Below, piece by piece: positions 20,446 through 29,885 of a stretch of DNA of 64,000 nucleotides. The translations under genes were made by a program, and so were the position numbers. The stretch covers positions 34,042,403 through 34,106,402 of the forward strand of contig JAOANR010000011.1 of NCBI GenBank assembly GCA_030278955.1. Reading direction: 5' to 3'. Position 1 is the first letter of the stretch, and each line of letters opens with the position of its first letter. The DNA comes from Hygrophila difformis (lineage: Eukaryota > Streptophyta > Magnoliopsida > Lamiales > Acanthaceae). The notes below the pieces were generated by a model that was not told where the DNA came from, ran no database searches, and worked only from the letters and a program-made list of their open reading frames with translations.

Positions 20446-21772
20446 TGTCGTAGATCGAAACTTGCTTAGTGACAATATCCGGATTAGTGTTAATGGATTT
20501 TAGGGTTAGGTAAAATGATGATTAGAAGGATAGGAATATGGAAGATGATGAAGAACAAGAACACACACAAAAAGATGGATATAATATAAGATGATAAAAC
20601 TAAATTGCAAGATATAGAGTAAGAAGCTTATGAATTAAGGGACCCGAACTTGCCAAGGGAAATGAAACTAACTCAAGACAAATGGCTTCCTTTAAGTGCA
20701 CCATTCATGACAATCCATCGAGCAAGCTTCCGAACTTGATGGCGTGTAGGAAGTGAGCATGAACTCAAGACAAACACGGATGGGGGAGAACACCTTTGAG
20801 AGAGTGTTCTCGGTTTTGAACTTTGGAAATATGAGAATGGATTTCAATATTAAGAAATGCTTGGATTACAATGGTGTGGGAGGACATATATATAGTCCAA
20901 GCCACAAGGAAAGCAAGAAAATACATTAAAATATAATGTTGAGCACAAAATAGCCAAATACACAAGTGATGCGGTTTAATAGGGCAAACAAAAACAGTGG
21001 AAAGGCGATGCGAAATACACGATGCGGTTTATACCGCCTCGGTCAGACCGCCTCGAGTGACCTTTGACCGCATTCTTCACTTGATTTGTCTTCACACCTC
21101 GATGCGGTTTAGGACAGTCAATGCTGTTTAAACCGCATCGAGGAGACCGCCTCGAGCTGCTCTGATCTTGATTTCTTCATTTAAGGTCGATGCGGTTTAG
21201 GCCATGCGATGCGGTTTATACCGCATCGTGGAGACCGCATCAATTCTTCGGACTTGGCTGCTTTCAACAAAAAGGGGGTGCATGCGATTTGAGTGATGCG
21301 GTTTAAACCGCATTGCCTAGACCGCATGCACTCGATCGCATGTGTTGGATTTTGGACTCCTCTTCCTGGAATGGCTTGATGCGGTTTGTCGAGTCTGGCT
21401 TGATGCGGTTTATACCGCATGCATGCGGTTTAAACCGCATTGGATAGTCCGCATCAATTCTTGAAAATTTTCCAAGTGTTGGATTTTTGGGCATCTTCAT
21501 GCTTGTTGGGCTTTCTTTTGCATACTAAGGCATTTTTCCATCTTTATTTAATTTTGATGTGGGGAATCCATGTTAATGGATTGCGGGTTTGTCCGGGCTT
21601 GATCTATCCGGATCATTATTTGCAGTCTTTGGGCTTCCTGGGGCTCTAAGTTATCTGTTTCCTGCAAGAAAAATTTATATAGTGCATCAGAAAATTTCGT
21701 GGCCTTTTGTTTGGAAATGATCCTTCAGGGATTATTGGAATAATTAATTCATTGGTTCTGGCGACTACGCCA
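20446..21772 (-). repeat. 5' LTR of gypsy-2 (1327 bp)
   Basis: Plus-strand ends TGTCGTAGATCG and GACTACGCCA, followed by TSD CCATG. The pol-tail-like coding segment at its outer end (about 21625-21772) is LTR sequence, not a second element. It shares the GATGCGGTTT array with the other LTR and also differs by small indels. Confidence 0.9.
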
Positions 21773-21777
21773 CCATG

Positions 21778-22180
21778 CCAGCCACTGCCATCACCCAGAC
21801 TCCCTCTGGCAAGGGCGGCGTCATCTCCTCCGGCACGGCGCATAGCTCCACGCCATGGACAGAGGTGGCGGCGTGGCTCCTTCCGTCGCCGGTGCGGCGG
21901 CGACACAACCGCTACCAGCGGCCCCGACTCCGGCGAGACAAAGCAAAAGAAAGGGGAAAATGGGGGAGACACAGTTGCAAGGCTATTGACGGCCCTGGCG
22001 AAGGCGATGGCGGGCGCCAAAGGTGTGACTGGAAACGGGGATGGCAGAAAACGGTGGCGGACCGCAAAAATCCTGAAACGCGAGAACAAGACGGTCGGGA
22101 GGATTTTGAATTCGAAAGGTTATGGAGGAGTGGGGACAGAAGGAGGCGATAGAAGAGCTAAGAATTTCGAGAGAGAAAAT

Positions 22181-22227
<47 letters not shown>

Positions 22228-22350
22228 GGATTCCAAACAAAACAGCACAACCCCAGCTAGCTACCTGTTTCACCTGCTTCACTATTGTTAAAGACAAAGT
22301 ACTGTTCATAACAGTTGTACATATATATAAATTGATATGCATAATTTGAG
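21778..22350. other. GC-rich host segment, no gene assigned
   Basis: GC-rich to about 22100, then a GA microsatellite (about 22183-22220). It is contiguous with 12780-12830 once gypsy-2 is removed. It could be a promoter or first exon of a host gene on either strand. Neither reading frame was recognisable, and the frame that joins it to the pol tail is an artefact of the LTR. Confidence 0.4.
22183..22220. repeat. (GA)n microsatellite
   Basis: About 38 bases of alternating GA at the 3' edge of the GC-rich block, a common composition for plant 5'UTRs when read as CT on the minus strand. Confidence 0.9.
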
Positions 22351-22562
22351 AAGGGTTTATACATCAAATAATCAATTTCCACTGGTCCCCGGTTATTATT
22401 AAATTTCATTTTATTTTAGTATCCTTATGTTAAAAAAAGATAGATAAATAAATAAAATTAAATCGTTTCCTTTAAAAATATATAGTTGCGGAATATAAAT
22501 GTATAAATTATTCAAAATACAAGCTAAGGTATATATCAATTATAAGAGATACATATGCACTC

Positions 22563-23675
22563 CTCTGTCCCAACAATTATGTCTCACTTTTACTTTTCTT
22601 ATACTTTAGGGAATTTTCTGAGTTGCGAAGATGTTCGCTGAAACTCAGTTGTTGTGACAACTCTCCAACAACAAGTATACTACTCCACTGGGAAAGTACA
22701 TAAAGGACAGTGACGTGGCCATTTCCTCTTAGCAGGCTTTTAGGGGTTTTGAATGGGTCTTGCACAACTATATATACTTGTTTTCATCCTTGTTTCTATG
22801 TGAGTGAATTTATAGCCGCATATTGAGGAGAAAACAGAGTTTCATCAAGGTCCTTCACTGCCATGGCAATATGAGGAAGCTGGAGCCATAAACCCCATTC
22901 ATGTTTTTTACAGAAGACAAAAACAACCACTATGCTACTGGGTATATCTCTTGTTGTCTGTCTACTGCCATTATTTTTGGGGTTTTGGTTTGTGTTTAAA
23001 TTTCTCATGATGTATCTCTTGCAAACATAAACATGAGGCTTAGATTGGGTGTTGTACCACCATGTGCTTGATTAGATTAAGTAGCTATATATCACGAACA
23101 CCATTTCCACATTTTCTAGTGAATTGGTTGTGCACAGCAGCTGGGTAGATATGCATTGATGCTCCCAGCTGTTTCTTTAGTCTATTGGAGGGATAAGGAA
23201 GTTCGTTAGTGAATAGGGTGTGTGTGAGATGGGTTGAAGAACCTTGCAACATGTTTGGTGATGATCTAGTGAAATCCTGGCTTGGAGCCCCCAGATGTAG
23301 ATTTGCGGGTCGAACTGGGTGAACAAATCTTGGGTGTTCATTGTTTATTTCCGCACTTTGTTTTGTGTATCTTTGGTTATTATTTCAGGTTGTCAAGACT
23401 ACGTCTGAACAACGAATTCAGAGTATTTACTACTAGTTTGGGCTTGTCAATACTGTTTATTGATCAAATTTGACCTAATGCTATCGCAATTATAAAAGAA
23501 AAAAAAATTAATCAAGTTTGATCGGGTTAGATTCGTATAATCGTGTAGTTTGAGAATATAGAAGTATATTTTATATTATTTTTACTTATGAACATTTTAA
23601 GATATTAACCGTTAAAAAATTAATGCATTAAATAGTGTGCCAAGAGTTTTGAAACATAAATAATAAGACAGGGAG
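22563..23675. mobile_element. Possible interrupted Stowaway-like MITE with a copia-LTR-like interior
   Basis: The left edge (CTCTGTCCCAACAATTATGTC) and right edge (GAAACATAAATAATAAGACAGG) are imperfect inverted repeats of the kind flanking plant Stowaway MITEs, and 23510-23675 resembles the right half of the MITE at 48993-49252. The interior contains a motif typical of copia U5 regions near 23290-23365 (GATGTAGATTTGCGGGTCGA and downstream), suggesting a solo LTR inside the MITE. Ends of that LTR and its TSD were not resolved. Confidence 0.4.
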
Positions 23676-23969
23676 TAATAAATAATCAATTCTTTGAGTC
23701 AAGTGTTCATTCAATTCCATAATAAATAATCAATTAAAAATTTACTATCATATTCAATTTTAATATGATCGAATTCAAAATTATATACGAGGAATTTTTA
23801 TTTTTTAAAAGGTGGACCCACACCATTCTATATTTTATATTGATGTATTATGATCTTTTAAATTAACTTTTTTTCTTTTTTTTCACATTATTATTATTAG
23901 AAATGATTATCAAATTATTATTTAAATTAATCTCTTCAATTAATGGTTATCACTTATATGACTAAACGC

Positions 23970-24060
23970 AATTTGTCTGAGTGGTACGTGGCTCTGGTAA
24001 CTTAAGCAAAGGTCTCGGATTCGAGCCTTTTATATATGCAGAATTCTGCTTTGATAGAGA
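23970..24060 (+). mobile_element. SINE-like head with RNA polymerase III boxes
   Basis: An A-box-like TCTGAGTGGTACG (about 23976) and a B-box-like GGTCTCGGATTCGAGCC (24011-24027) lie about 35 bases apart, as in tRNA-derived plant SINEs. No complete tRNA cloverleaf is present, so this is not called a tRNA gene. Confidence 0.45.
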
Positions 24061-24084
24061 CAACTCTTCAATGTCCACCAAAAA

Positions 24085-24235
24085 TGGCATTACATTACCA
24101 ATATCAAATTACAAAATATTCTTCCTTCGGTGCATGGCATTACATTACGAATATCAAATTACAAAATACTCTTCAATGTCCAACCCATTACATTACGAAT
24201 ATCAAATTACAAAATACTCTTCCTTCAGGAGTTGC
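24085..24235 (+). repeat. Tandem repeat of about 55 bp, three copies
   Basis: The phrase AATATCAAATTACAAAATA occurs three times at near-regular spacing, each after CATTACATTAC. A single copy exists in the equivalent place upstream of LTP gene B (about 50595), followed by the same CTTCCTTCAG...GGGGCCGTACTA sequence, so the amplification happened only in the LTP-A copy. Confidence 0.8.
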
Positions 24236-24733
24236 CAACAGTGGGGCCGTACTATACCTTCCAAATCACGGAAGAATCACGGGTACTTAAACAAATTAAT
24301 TATGTTCTAATACCGATGTTAACTTTAACAATTCATTAAAGGGTTGAGTTAGCGCGCCTCCTCCTCATACATTCAGCATCTGCCACACGGTCTAACCACA
24401 AGCATTAAGTGTGCTAATTGGTTAATGATCCAAAAACATTCCTTGTGAGTTGCCCACAAATTATGGAATCCAGAAATTTACCTACTGCCCTTATACATGC
24501 TAATTTATGGCAAATATTATCACTGCCATAATTCAAAAAATTATCATTAATAATTTCCTAAAGTGATAAGACCCACCCACACCAAACCCTACTACGAAAA
24601 CTCACAACTGCCACCATTCTTACCGTCGACTTCCGACACATTCACACACTAATCTTTATCACTAATGACAAATCATTACCACTGGTTATACTATGCTAGA
24701 TCTAAACGAAGAAGCAATGGATGACATCGAACC

Positions 24734-25304
24734 AAGGTTTTCAATATCAATTTCGGTGTCTATATCGGACATATAAATTTAGGGAAATTTCGAAGATATT
24801 TGAAATTTCGGGGGAAATTTCGGAGATATTTGCTATTTTTTGAGAAAACCACATCGAGTTTCTGAGATGATGAAAATGAAGATATTTCAAATTTCATCAT
24901 CTATGTTACTACATAAATTAGTAATATGCTAACAGTACTCATTCAATGATACACTGCTAATAATATTGTTGATATCGTGTACCATGTTGATTGATAAGAT
25001 ATTTAAAATCCATGAAAACAAGTTAATTAAATGACATAATCAATATGTATCGAAACATAAATTTTAATTTTTAATTTTTTTTAAAAATATATTTTTAGAA
25101 TTTAAAAAAAAAATTATTTTTTAAATAAAAAATAAAAATTTCGGGAAATTTCGGTCAAATTTCGGGAAATATCGAGTTTCAGAAGAAATTTTTTCAATGG
25201 ATATTTTACAAAAAAATATTGTAGGTGAAATTTCTCTTCGAGGTGTCCCGAAACCCGAAATTTCGGTCGAAATTTCGGAGATTTTGAGGATATTTAAAAC
25301 AATG
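24734..25304. mobile_element. Mutator-like MITE candidate (571 bp, 9-bp TSD)
   Basis: Flanked by the 9-bp direct repeat CATCGAACC (24725-24733 and 25305-25313), the size typical of Mutator superfamily insertions. Ends are partly inverted (GGTTTTCAATATC versus TGTTTTAAATATC on the opposite strand). The interior is built of many AATTTCGG/CCGAAATT words. No transposase is present. Confidence 0.55.
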
Positions 25305-25417
25305 CATCGAACCGTTGCCGGACAATGCATCACAGAGACAAGACAGTGCTGCCAACGCCAAGATTATGTGCCATTATATACACCAGAAAATATTAAATTT
25401 ATAATTAAAGTGATTAA

Positions 25418-25700
25418 TATGTGACATATATATTTGTATCACGGACATATGTTCATATATGGGTTGGGTTTATATAGTGCATTTGCTTATTTCATAATTA
25501 TACATATGATAGTTTTATATATTTGCACCATTGACTTATGTGCATATATATGTTGGATTTATATGTTGTATGTGCTTATTTTATACTATACATGTGATAG
25601 TTTTATATATTTGCACCATTGACATATTTGCATTATGTGTTGGATTTATATGATGTATGTGCTTATTTTATATTAAACATGTGATAGTTTTATTTAAATA
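25418..25700 (+). repeat. Satellite-like tandem repeat, period 87-88 bp
   Basis: The phrase RTGATAGTTTTAT recurs at 25506, 25594 and 25681. Each unit holds TTTGCACCATTGAC and GTGCTTATTTTATA. Degenerate copies continue to about 25870. The sequence is AT-rich; no coding potential. Confidence 0.8.
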
Positions 25701-26029
25701 ATGAGTTGATTTTATTCCATATATGAGTTTTTTGTTGATGTGTGTGCTGAACAATATGTATATAAGTGATAGATTTATAAATTATATATGTGCTTATTTT
25801 ATATTATAAATGTAATTATTTGATTTAAATGAAGTAGCTAATTTTATTTAAATTATATATAAGATTTTTATGTGATGATTTTTTATTATATAGGTGTGAT
25901 AGTTTCTTCTGATTTATGTGTTGAAAAAAAAAAGTTGTTGAAATATCCCCAAACAATAAAAAATACTTATAAATTTAAATATTAATAATTAACCCCAATT
26001 CTGAACAAGAATGCAAGTATGCAATTAAC

Positions 26030-26570
26030 ATTTTATCGCATAGGGTACGTCCCACAAGTTTTAGCCCTATCAAACCAATAGGATAAAAACGCCTCACGCA
26101 GCCCCCAAGTCCAACTGCCCCATAAATCAACCCTCGGCGGTGGAGAAATAATTGAGAAAGGCGGCCTGACTAAATTCCAAGCGAGAGTCGGGGATTGATT
26201 ATTGCCAGAACATAGTCGGTGGCCTCCCCTTGGAATTTTCCTGCGCACTGAGTTCGCTGGGGGAAGCGAAAGCAAATGGGATGGAGAACGTCGGAGGACA
26301 GTGAGAGTCGGTTTCGGGGCAAGTGATGGAGGCAATTTTCGAGATCCCAATTTAGAGTGGATAGGATTTCGATGCAAAATCAGTCTTCGAGAACAAAACT
26401 AATCTTGCTTCGGAGACGGTGGTGGAGCACGTCGTCGCTACTTGTAATGCCATGGAGATTGCAGCTTTGCGGAGTTTCAATGGATTGGTACCGACGACGG
26501 CGGGCATGGTAGAGGGGGATATGTTTATGCGTAGATGAATTACATGATTGGGATGAATTCTCCATTTATT
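26030..26570. other. Higher-GC island, possible gene fragment, not identified
   Basis: A compositionally distinct block in AT-rich surroundings. Plus-strand reading near 26400-26535 gives a short open stretch (VVATCNAMEIAALRSFNGLV) that looks protein-like but I do not recognise it, and it is bounded by stops. It could equally be noise or a captured exon. Confidence 0.3.
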
Positions 26571-27080
26571 CCCTTTAAAAATAGAATATCCAAAGTTATG
26601 GTATAAAATAAATTAGATATATGATTACCATAATTAGAATATTTAATGAAAATCATCATAATAAAGGCAATATTACCTCTACAATAAACCTAGCACACAA
26701 TATGAATACACTCACCGATTCAGTTGCTGCTGAATCACCGCATAAACCAGTCCCTTAATTTAAAATATAATAATTATATTTTATACTCATACTTACGAAA
26801 TCAGAGAGTATACTTGCATCCACTGAAGCAACAATGGTTAAAAACTAAAAAATAAAAAGAAAAAGAAAATTGTAATAAATGATTGAGGACTTGACGACCA
26901 ATCAAGTCCCTTCTTTCAACCTTATTGCTGGGTATTCAATTTTCCACCCGGCCCCTTATTCATCTCTTTAATTTATAATTTATGTGGCATTAGCTTCCAT
27001 CACTCCTTTCTTTGACTTGCGATTCGCAAAAAATAAATAAATAAATACAATAGAAACTTCACAGAGTTGGCCACCACTCC

Positions 27081-27087
27081 TATAAAT
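27081..27087 (+). promoter_or_regulatory. TATA box of LTP gene A
   Basis: TATAAAT, 119 bases upstream of the start codon, inside GTTGGCCACCACTCCTATAA, which is conserved in the promoter of LTP gene B. Position and conservation support a working core promoter. Confidence 0.75.
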
Positions 27088-27199
27088 TAGGTCTCATCTC
27101 TCTCTTCCCACAAATTCAACATAAAGATTTGTTTCCACTTCCACGCGGATATATATCTTAAAGAAAATTGGCAAACAAAACTCGAGCTACACTTGAAAG

Positions 27200-27490
27200 A
27201 TGGAAAAAGGTGTGCCCACCATCCTTGTAATGTATCTTGCAGCCATTGTGTGGATGGATGCTATGAATATTGCTGAAGCTGCAGTGACGTGCAGCCCCGT
27301 GGAGCTGAGTCCATGTCTAACCGATATCACGAACAATCAACCAGCATCAGCCGCGTGCTGCGCCAAGCTGAGGGAGCAGACGCCGTGTCTCTGTGGTTAC
27401 ATGAAGAACCCTAGTCTACAGCCATATTTCACCTCCCCTGGCGCCAAGAGGGTTGCTGCCGAGTGTGGAGTCACCCCTCCAACATGCTAA
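27200..27490 (+). CDS. LTP gene A: type-2 non-specific lipid-transfer protein (96 aa)
   Basis: Small secreted protein that binds lipids in a hydrophobic cavity, acting in the cell wall or apoplast. Hydrophobic signal peptide about 1-27 (ending NIAEA), then a mature domain with the eight-cysteine pattern C-x7-C-x13-CC-x8-C-x-C-x23-C-x6-C, which is the nsLTP type 2 spacing. The Cys-Leu-Cys in the CxC motif carries the hydrophobic residue usual for type 2. Length is normal for the family and no intron is needed. The start follows a conserved TATA promoter and is aligned with the paralogue at 51426. A potential polyadenylation word AATAAA lies near 27742. Probably functional. Confidence 0.95.
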   Translation: MEKGVPTILVMYLAAIVWMDAMNIAEAAVTCSPVELSPCLTDITNNQPASAACCAKLREQTPCLCGYMKNPSLQPYFTSPGAKRVAAECGVTPPTC

Positions 27491-27965
27491 AGGCATACTA
27501 TATATGTTAATGTCACCTTCAGAGTATTTGGTATTATAAATTGGTAAAAATCTATATAAGTCGAGTGGGGTTTGGTGTTTTACATTTTTCTTTCTTTCTT
27601 TTTTTTTTTTTTTTTTTTAAGTGTGGGAATTATCGAAGGACGACCATTGGGTTGTCCTAGAACTAGTTTGGTTGTGGTGTGCATTATTTTTTAGGTTGGG
27701 TGATGGTGTGTTTGTGTTTGTGTCTGTCATTGTAAGAAGAATAAATTGTGAGTCGATTCCAATGACTAATATTGGTCATTTAGTGTGATGATGAATACTT
27801 TGTTTTGGGCGTGTCTTGAAGTTATGAATACTATATACATATTCTCTTATATGTATGCACAACCTTGTTTATGTTATTTTCTATTTATTTATTTATTTAT
27901 TTTTGTGAATCAAGTAGTACTTCATTTTTAATTAAGCTTTCGATATCCAAAAGTATGGGCGAATT
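27491..27965 (+). other. 3' flank of LTP gene A, shared with LTP gene B
   Basis: Matches 51720-52116 and then 62971-63095 with small indels. It includes a T-tract (27598-27618) absent from the paralogue. It stays uninterrupted where the B copy has the large Helitron (between about 27854 and 27855). Confidence 0.85.
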
Positions 27966-27978
27966 CAGTGGCGGATGC

Positions 27979-28526
27979 TGTTGTGGAAATCGGGTTAGTT
28001 TCCACCAAAAATTATACCCGAATAATAGAGCTATTAATTAAACAATAAAGAAAACACCAAGATTTAACGAGGTTCGGCACAAATTTGCCTACGTCCTCCG
28101 GGCCCCACCGAATTATTATTTCACTATGAGGGAAGAAATAATACAAAGGGTTTTGGAAACAATTTCCTGGCACAAAACCCACTCGACAAGAGACTTACAA
28201 AAGCTACTCACTAAAGAAGAGCCTACACTAGCATTTGGTGTTTATTGCTCTCTTTAAGAGTGCTATGAGATGAAATGACTTGGGGTGTTTCAAATGAAAT
28301 ATTTTTGCCTCTATTTATAGGCATTCCTAGCCGCAATATTCATAGTAGTCCAAAGTCGCAATATCCATAGTAGTCCACAGCCGCAATATGCATAGTAGTC
28401 CACAGCCGCAATATACATAGTAGTCCAAAGCCGTAATATGCATAGTAGTCCACAGTCGCATTTTGAATAGTACTAGGCATGTGAACAAATCAACACCAAC
28501 CTCATTTTGGAAGGCAACAACTAACA
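27979..28526 (-). repeat. 3' LTR of copia-2
   Basis: 548 bp. Contains five to six copies of a 25-bp unit (CGCAATATNCATAGTAGTCC core, 28332-28470). About six substitutions from the other LTR by eye. Confidence 0.93.
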
Positions 28527-28632
28527 AATCTCCACCTTGTTGCGTCCGAAATACCAACCACAGTATCTCTTTCGAAAATTCACCTCATCAAAAATTCGAT
28601 AGGACCTCCAAATGCGCTTTTTAGCGTCAACT

Positions 28633-29885
28633 TCAGGCTCTTGAGACATTTATCAAATTCAAACAATGTTCGAACTTGATACCTGTTACAGCCTTCGTCA
28701 ACATGTCTGCAGGATTCTCGGTGGTCTTGATCTTTTGTAACTTGACTCCACCTTCTTCAATTATTTCCCGCACAAAATGGTATCGCACGTCGATATGCTT
28801 GGTTCTAGCATGATATACCTAGTTCTTTGCTAGATGAATGGCACTTTGACTGTCACAAAACACTGTTATGTGTTTTTGACCAACTCCCAAGTCATCCAAC
28901 AATCCATGTAACCAAATGGCTTCCTTAAAAGCTTTTGTAATGGCCATGTATTCTGCCTCCGTGGTTGACAAAGCAACGGTTGACTGTAAGGTAGACTTCC
29001 AACTAACTGGTGCGTTGGCAAGAGTAAATACGTATCCAGTAGTTGATCGACGTTTATCCAGATCTCCTGCATAGTCTGAATCACAGTACCCAACTATATG
29101 TTGACCAGTAACATTAGTCTTCTCAAATATCAACCCAATATCTAAGGTTTTCAAGATATACCTTAGAATCCATTTCACAGCTTGCCAATGATCTTTACCG
29201 GGATCATGCATGTACCTGCTCACTACTCCAACTGCATGTGAAATGTCAGGCCTTGTACACACCATTGCATACATCAAGCTACCCACCGCATTTGAATAAG
29301 GAACCTTTGACATGTATTCTCGTTCCTCTTTCGTCTTCGGGCATTGTGAAGCACCAAGTTTGAAATGAGGAGCAAACGGTGTACTTACAGGTTTGGTTTT
29401 GTTCGTCATGCCAAAACGTTGCAATACTTTCTTCGGATATTGCTTCGGAGTCAAACTCAGAGTGCCCCTCTTCCTGTCTCTCGTTATTTCCATACCGAGA
29501 ATTTTCTTTGCCTCACCGAGATCTTTCATTTCAAACTCCTTGCTGAGTTGGGACTTCAACCTGTTTATCTCTCCTCTATGTTTCGAAGCAATTAACATGT
29601 CATCTACATATAGAAGAAGATAAATGAAAGATCCGTCATGTAGCTTACGAAAATATACGCAATGATCAAAACTGCTCCTGGTGTACTTCTGGCCAATCAT
29701 AAATTGATCAAATCGCTTATACCATTGTCTTGGTGATTGTTTCAATCCATAAAGCGATTTGTTCAACTTGCAAACCCAATCTTCTTTTCCTGCAACTTCA
29801 AATCCTTCTGGTTGGGTCATGTAGATTTCCTCCTCCAAATCACCATGTAAGAATGCCGTCTTGACATCCATTTGAACTAGTTCCA
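28633..29885 (-). pseudogene. copia-2 reverse transcriptase second part and RNase H
   Basis: From the junction: VQMDVKTAFLHGDLEEEIYM, LYGLKQSPRQWYKR, LLLYVDDML, then RNase H (GYCDSDYAGDLDKRRSTTGY, STTEAEYMAI, DSQSAIHLAKN). A TAG at about 28818 interrupts near the conserved RTKHIDVRYH block, and the polyprotein would end at TGA 28635-28633. Confidence 0.88.

Larger units (their letters stand above)
12831..21772 (-). mobile_element. gypsy-2: complete-length, decayed Ty3/gypsy retrotransposon
   Basis: 8942 bp with target duplication CCATG on both sides (12826-12830 and 21773-21777). LTRs at 12831-14139 and 20446-21772. On the minus strand: primer binding site TGGTATCAGAGCC (20431-20419), a 1.4-kb leader, gag from 19031, CCHC knuckle, protease, reverse transcriptase, RNase H, integrase, then polypurine tract AAGGGGGTGAGGA (14152-14140) and the 3' LTR. 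Domain order reverse transcriptase, RNase H, integrase is that of Ty3/gypsy; no chromodomain was seen. Coding sequence carries several stops and frameshifts. LTRs differ by several percent with small indels, so it is the oldest complete LTR element in the window. Confidence 0.93.

Noticed and set aside
21646..22089. Apparent fusion of a GC-rich host exon to a gypsy pol tail, or a second truncated element
   Set aside because: The pol-like part is the outer end of the 5' LTR, which encodes the pol C-terminus. TSD CCATG lies exactly at the join, so the upstream part is flanking DNA read in frame by chance.
22796..23473. Short frames between the LTP-A flank and the GC-rich block
   Set aside because: No recognisable domain; the region looks like retroelement LTR sequence inside a MITE.
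23970..24060. tRNA gene
   Set aside because: A- and B-box-like words are present but no cloverleaf with acceptor stem or anticodon arm can be drawn; treated as SINE-like.
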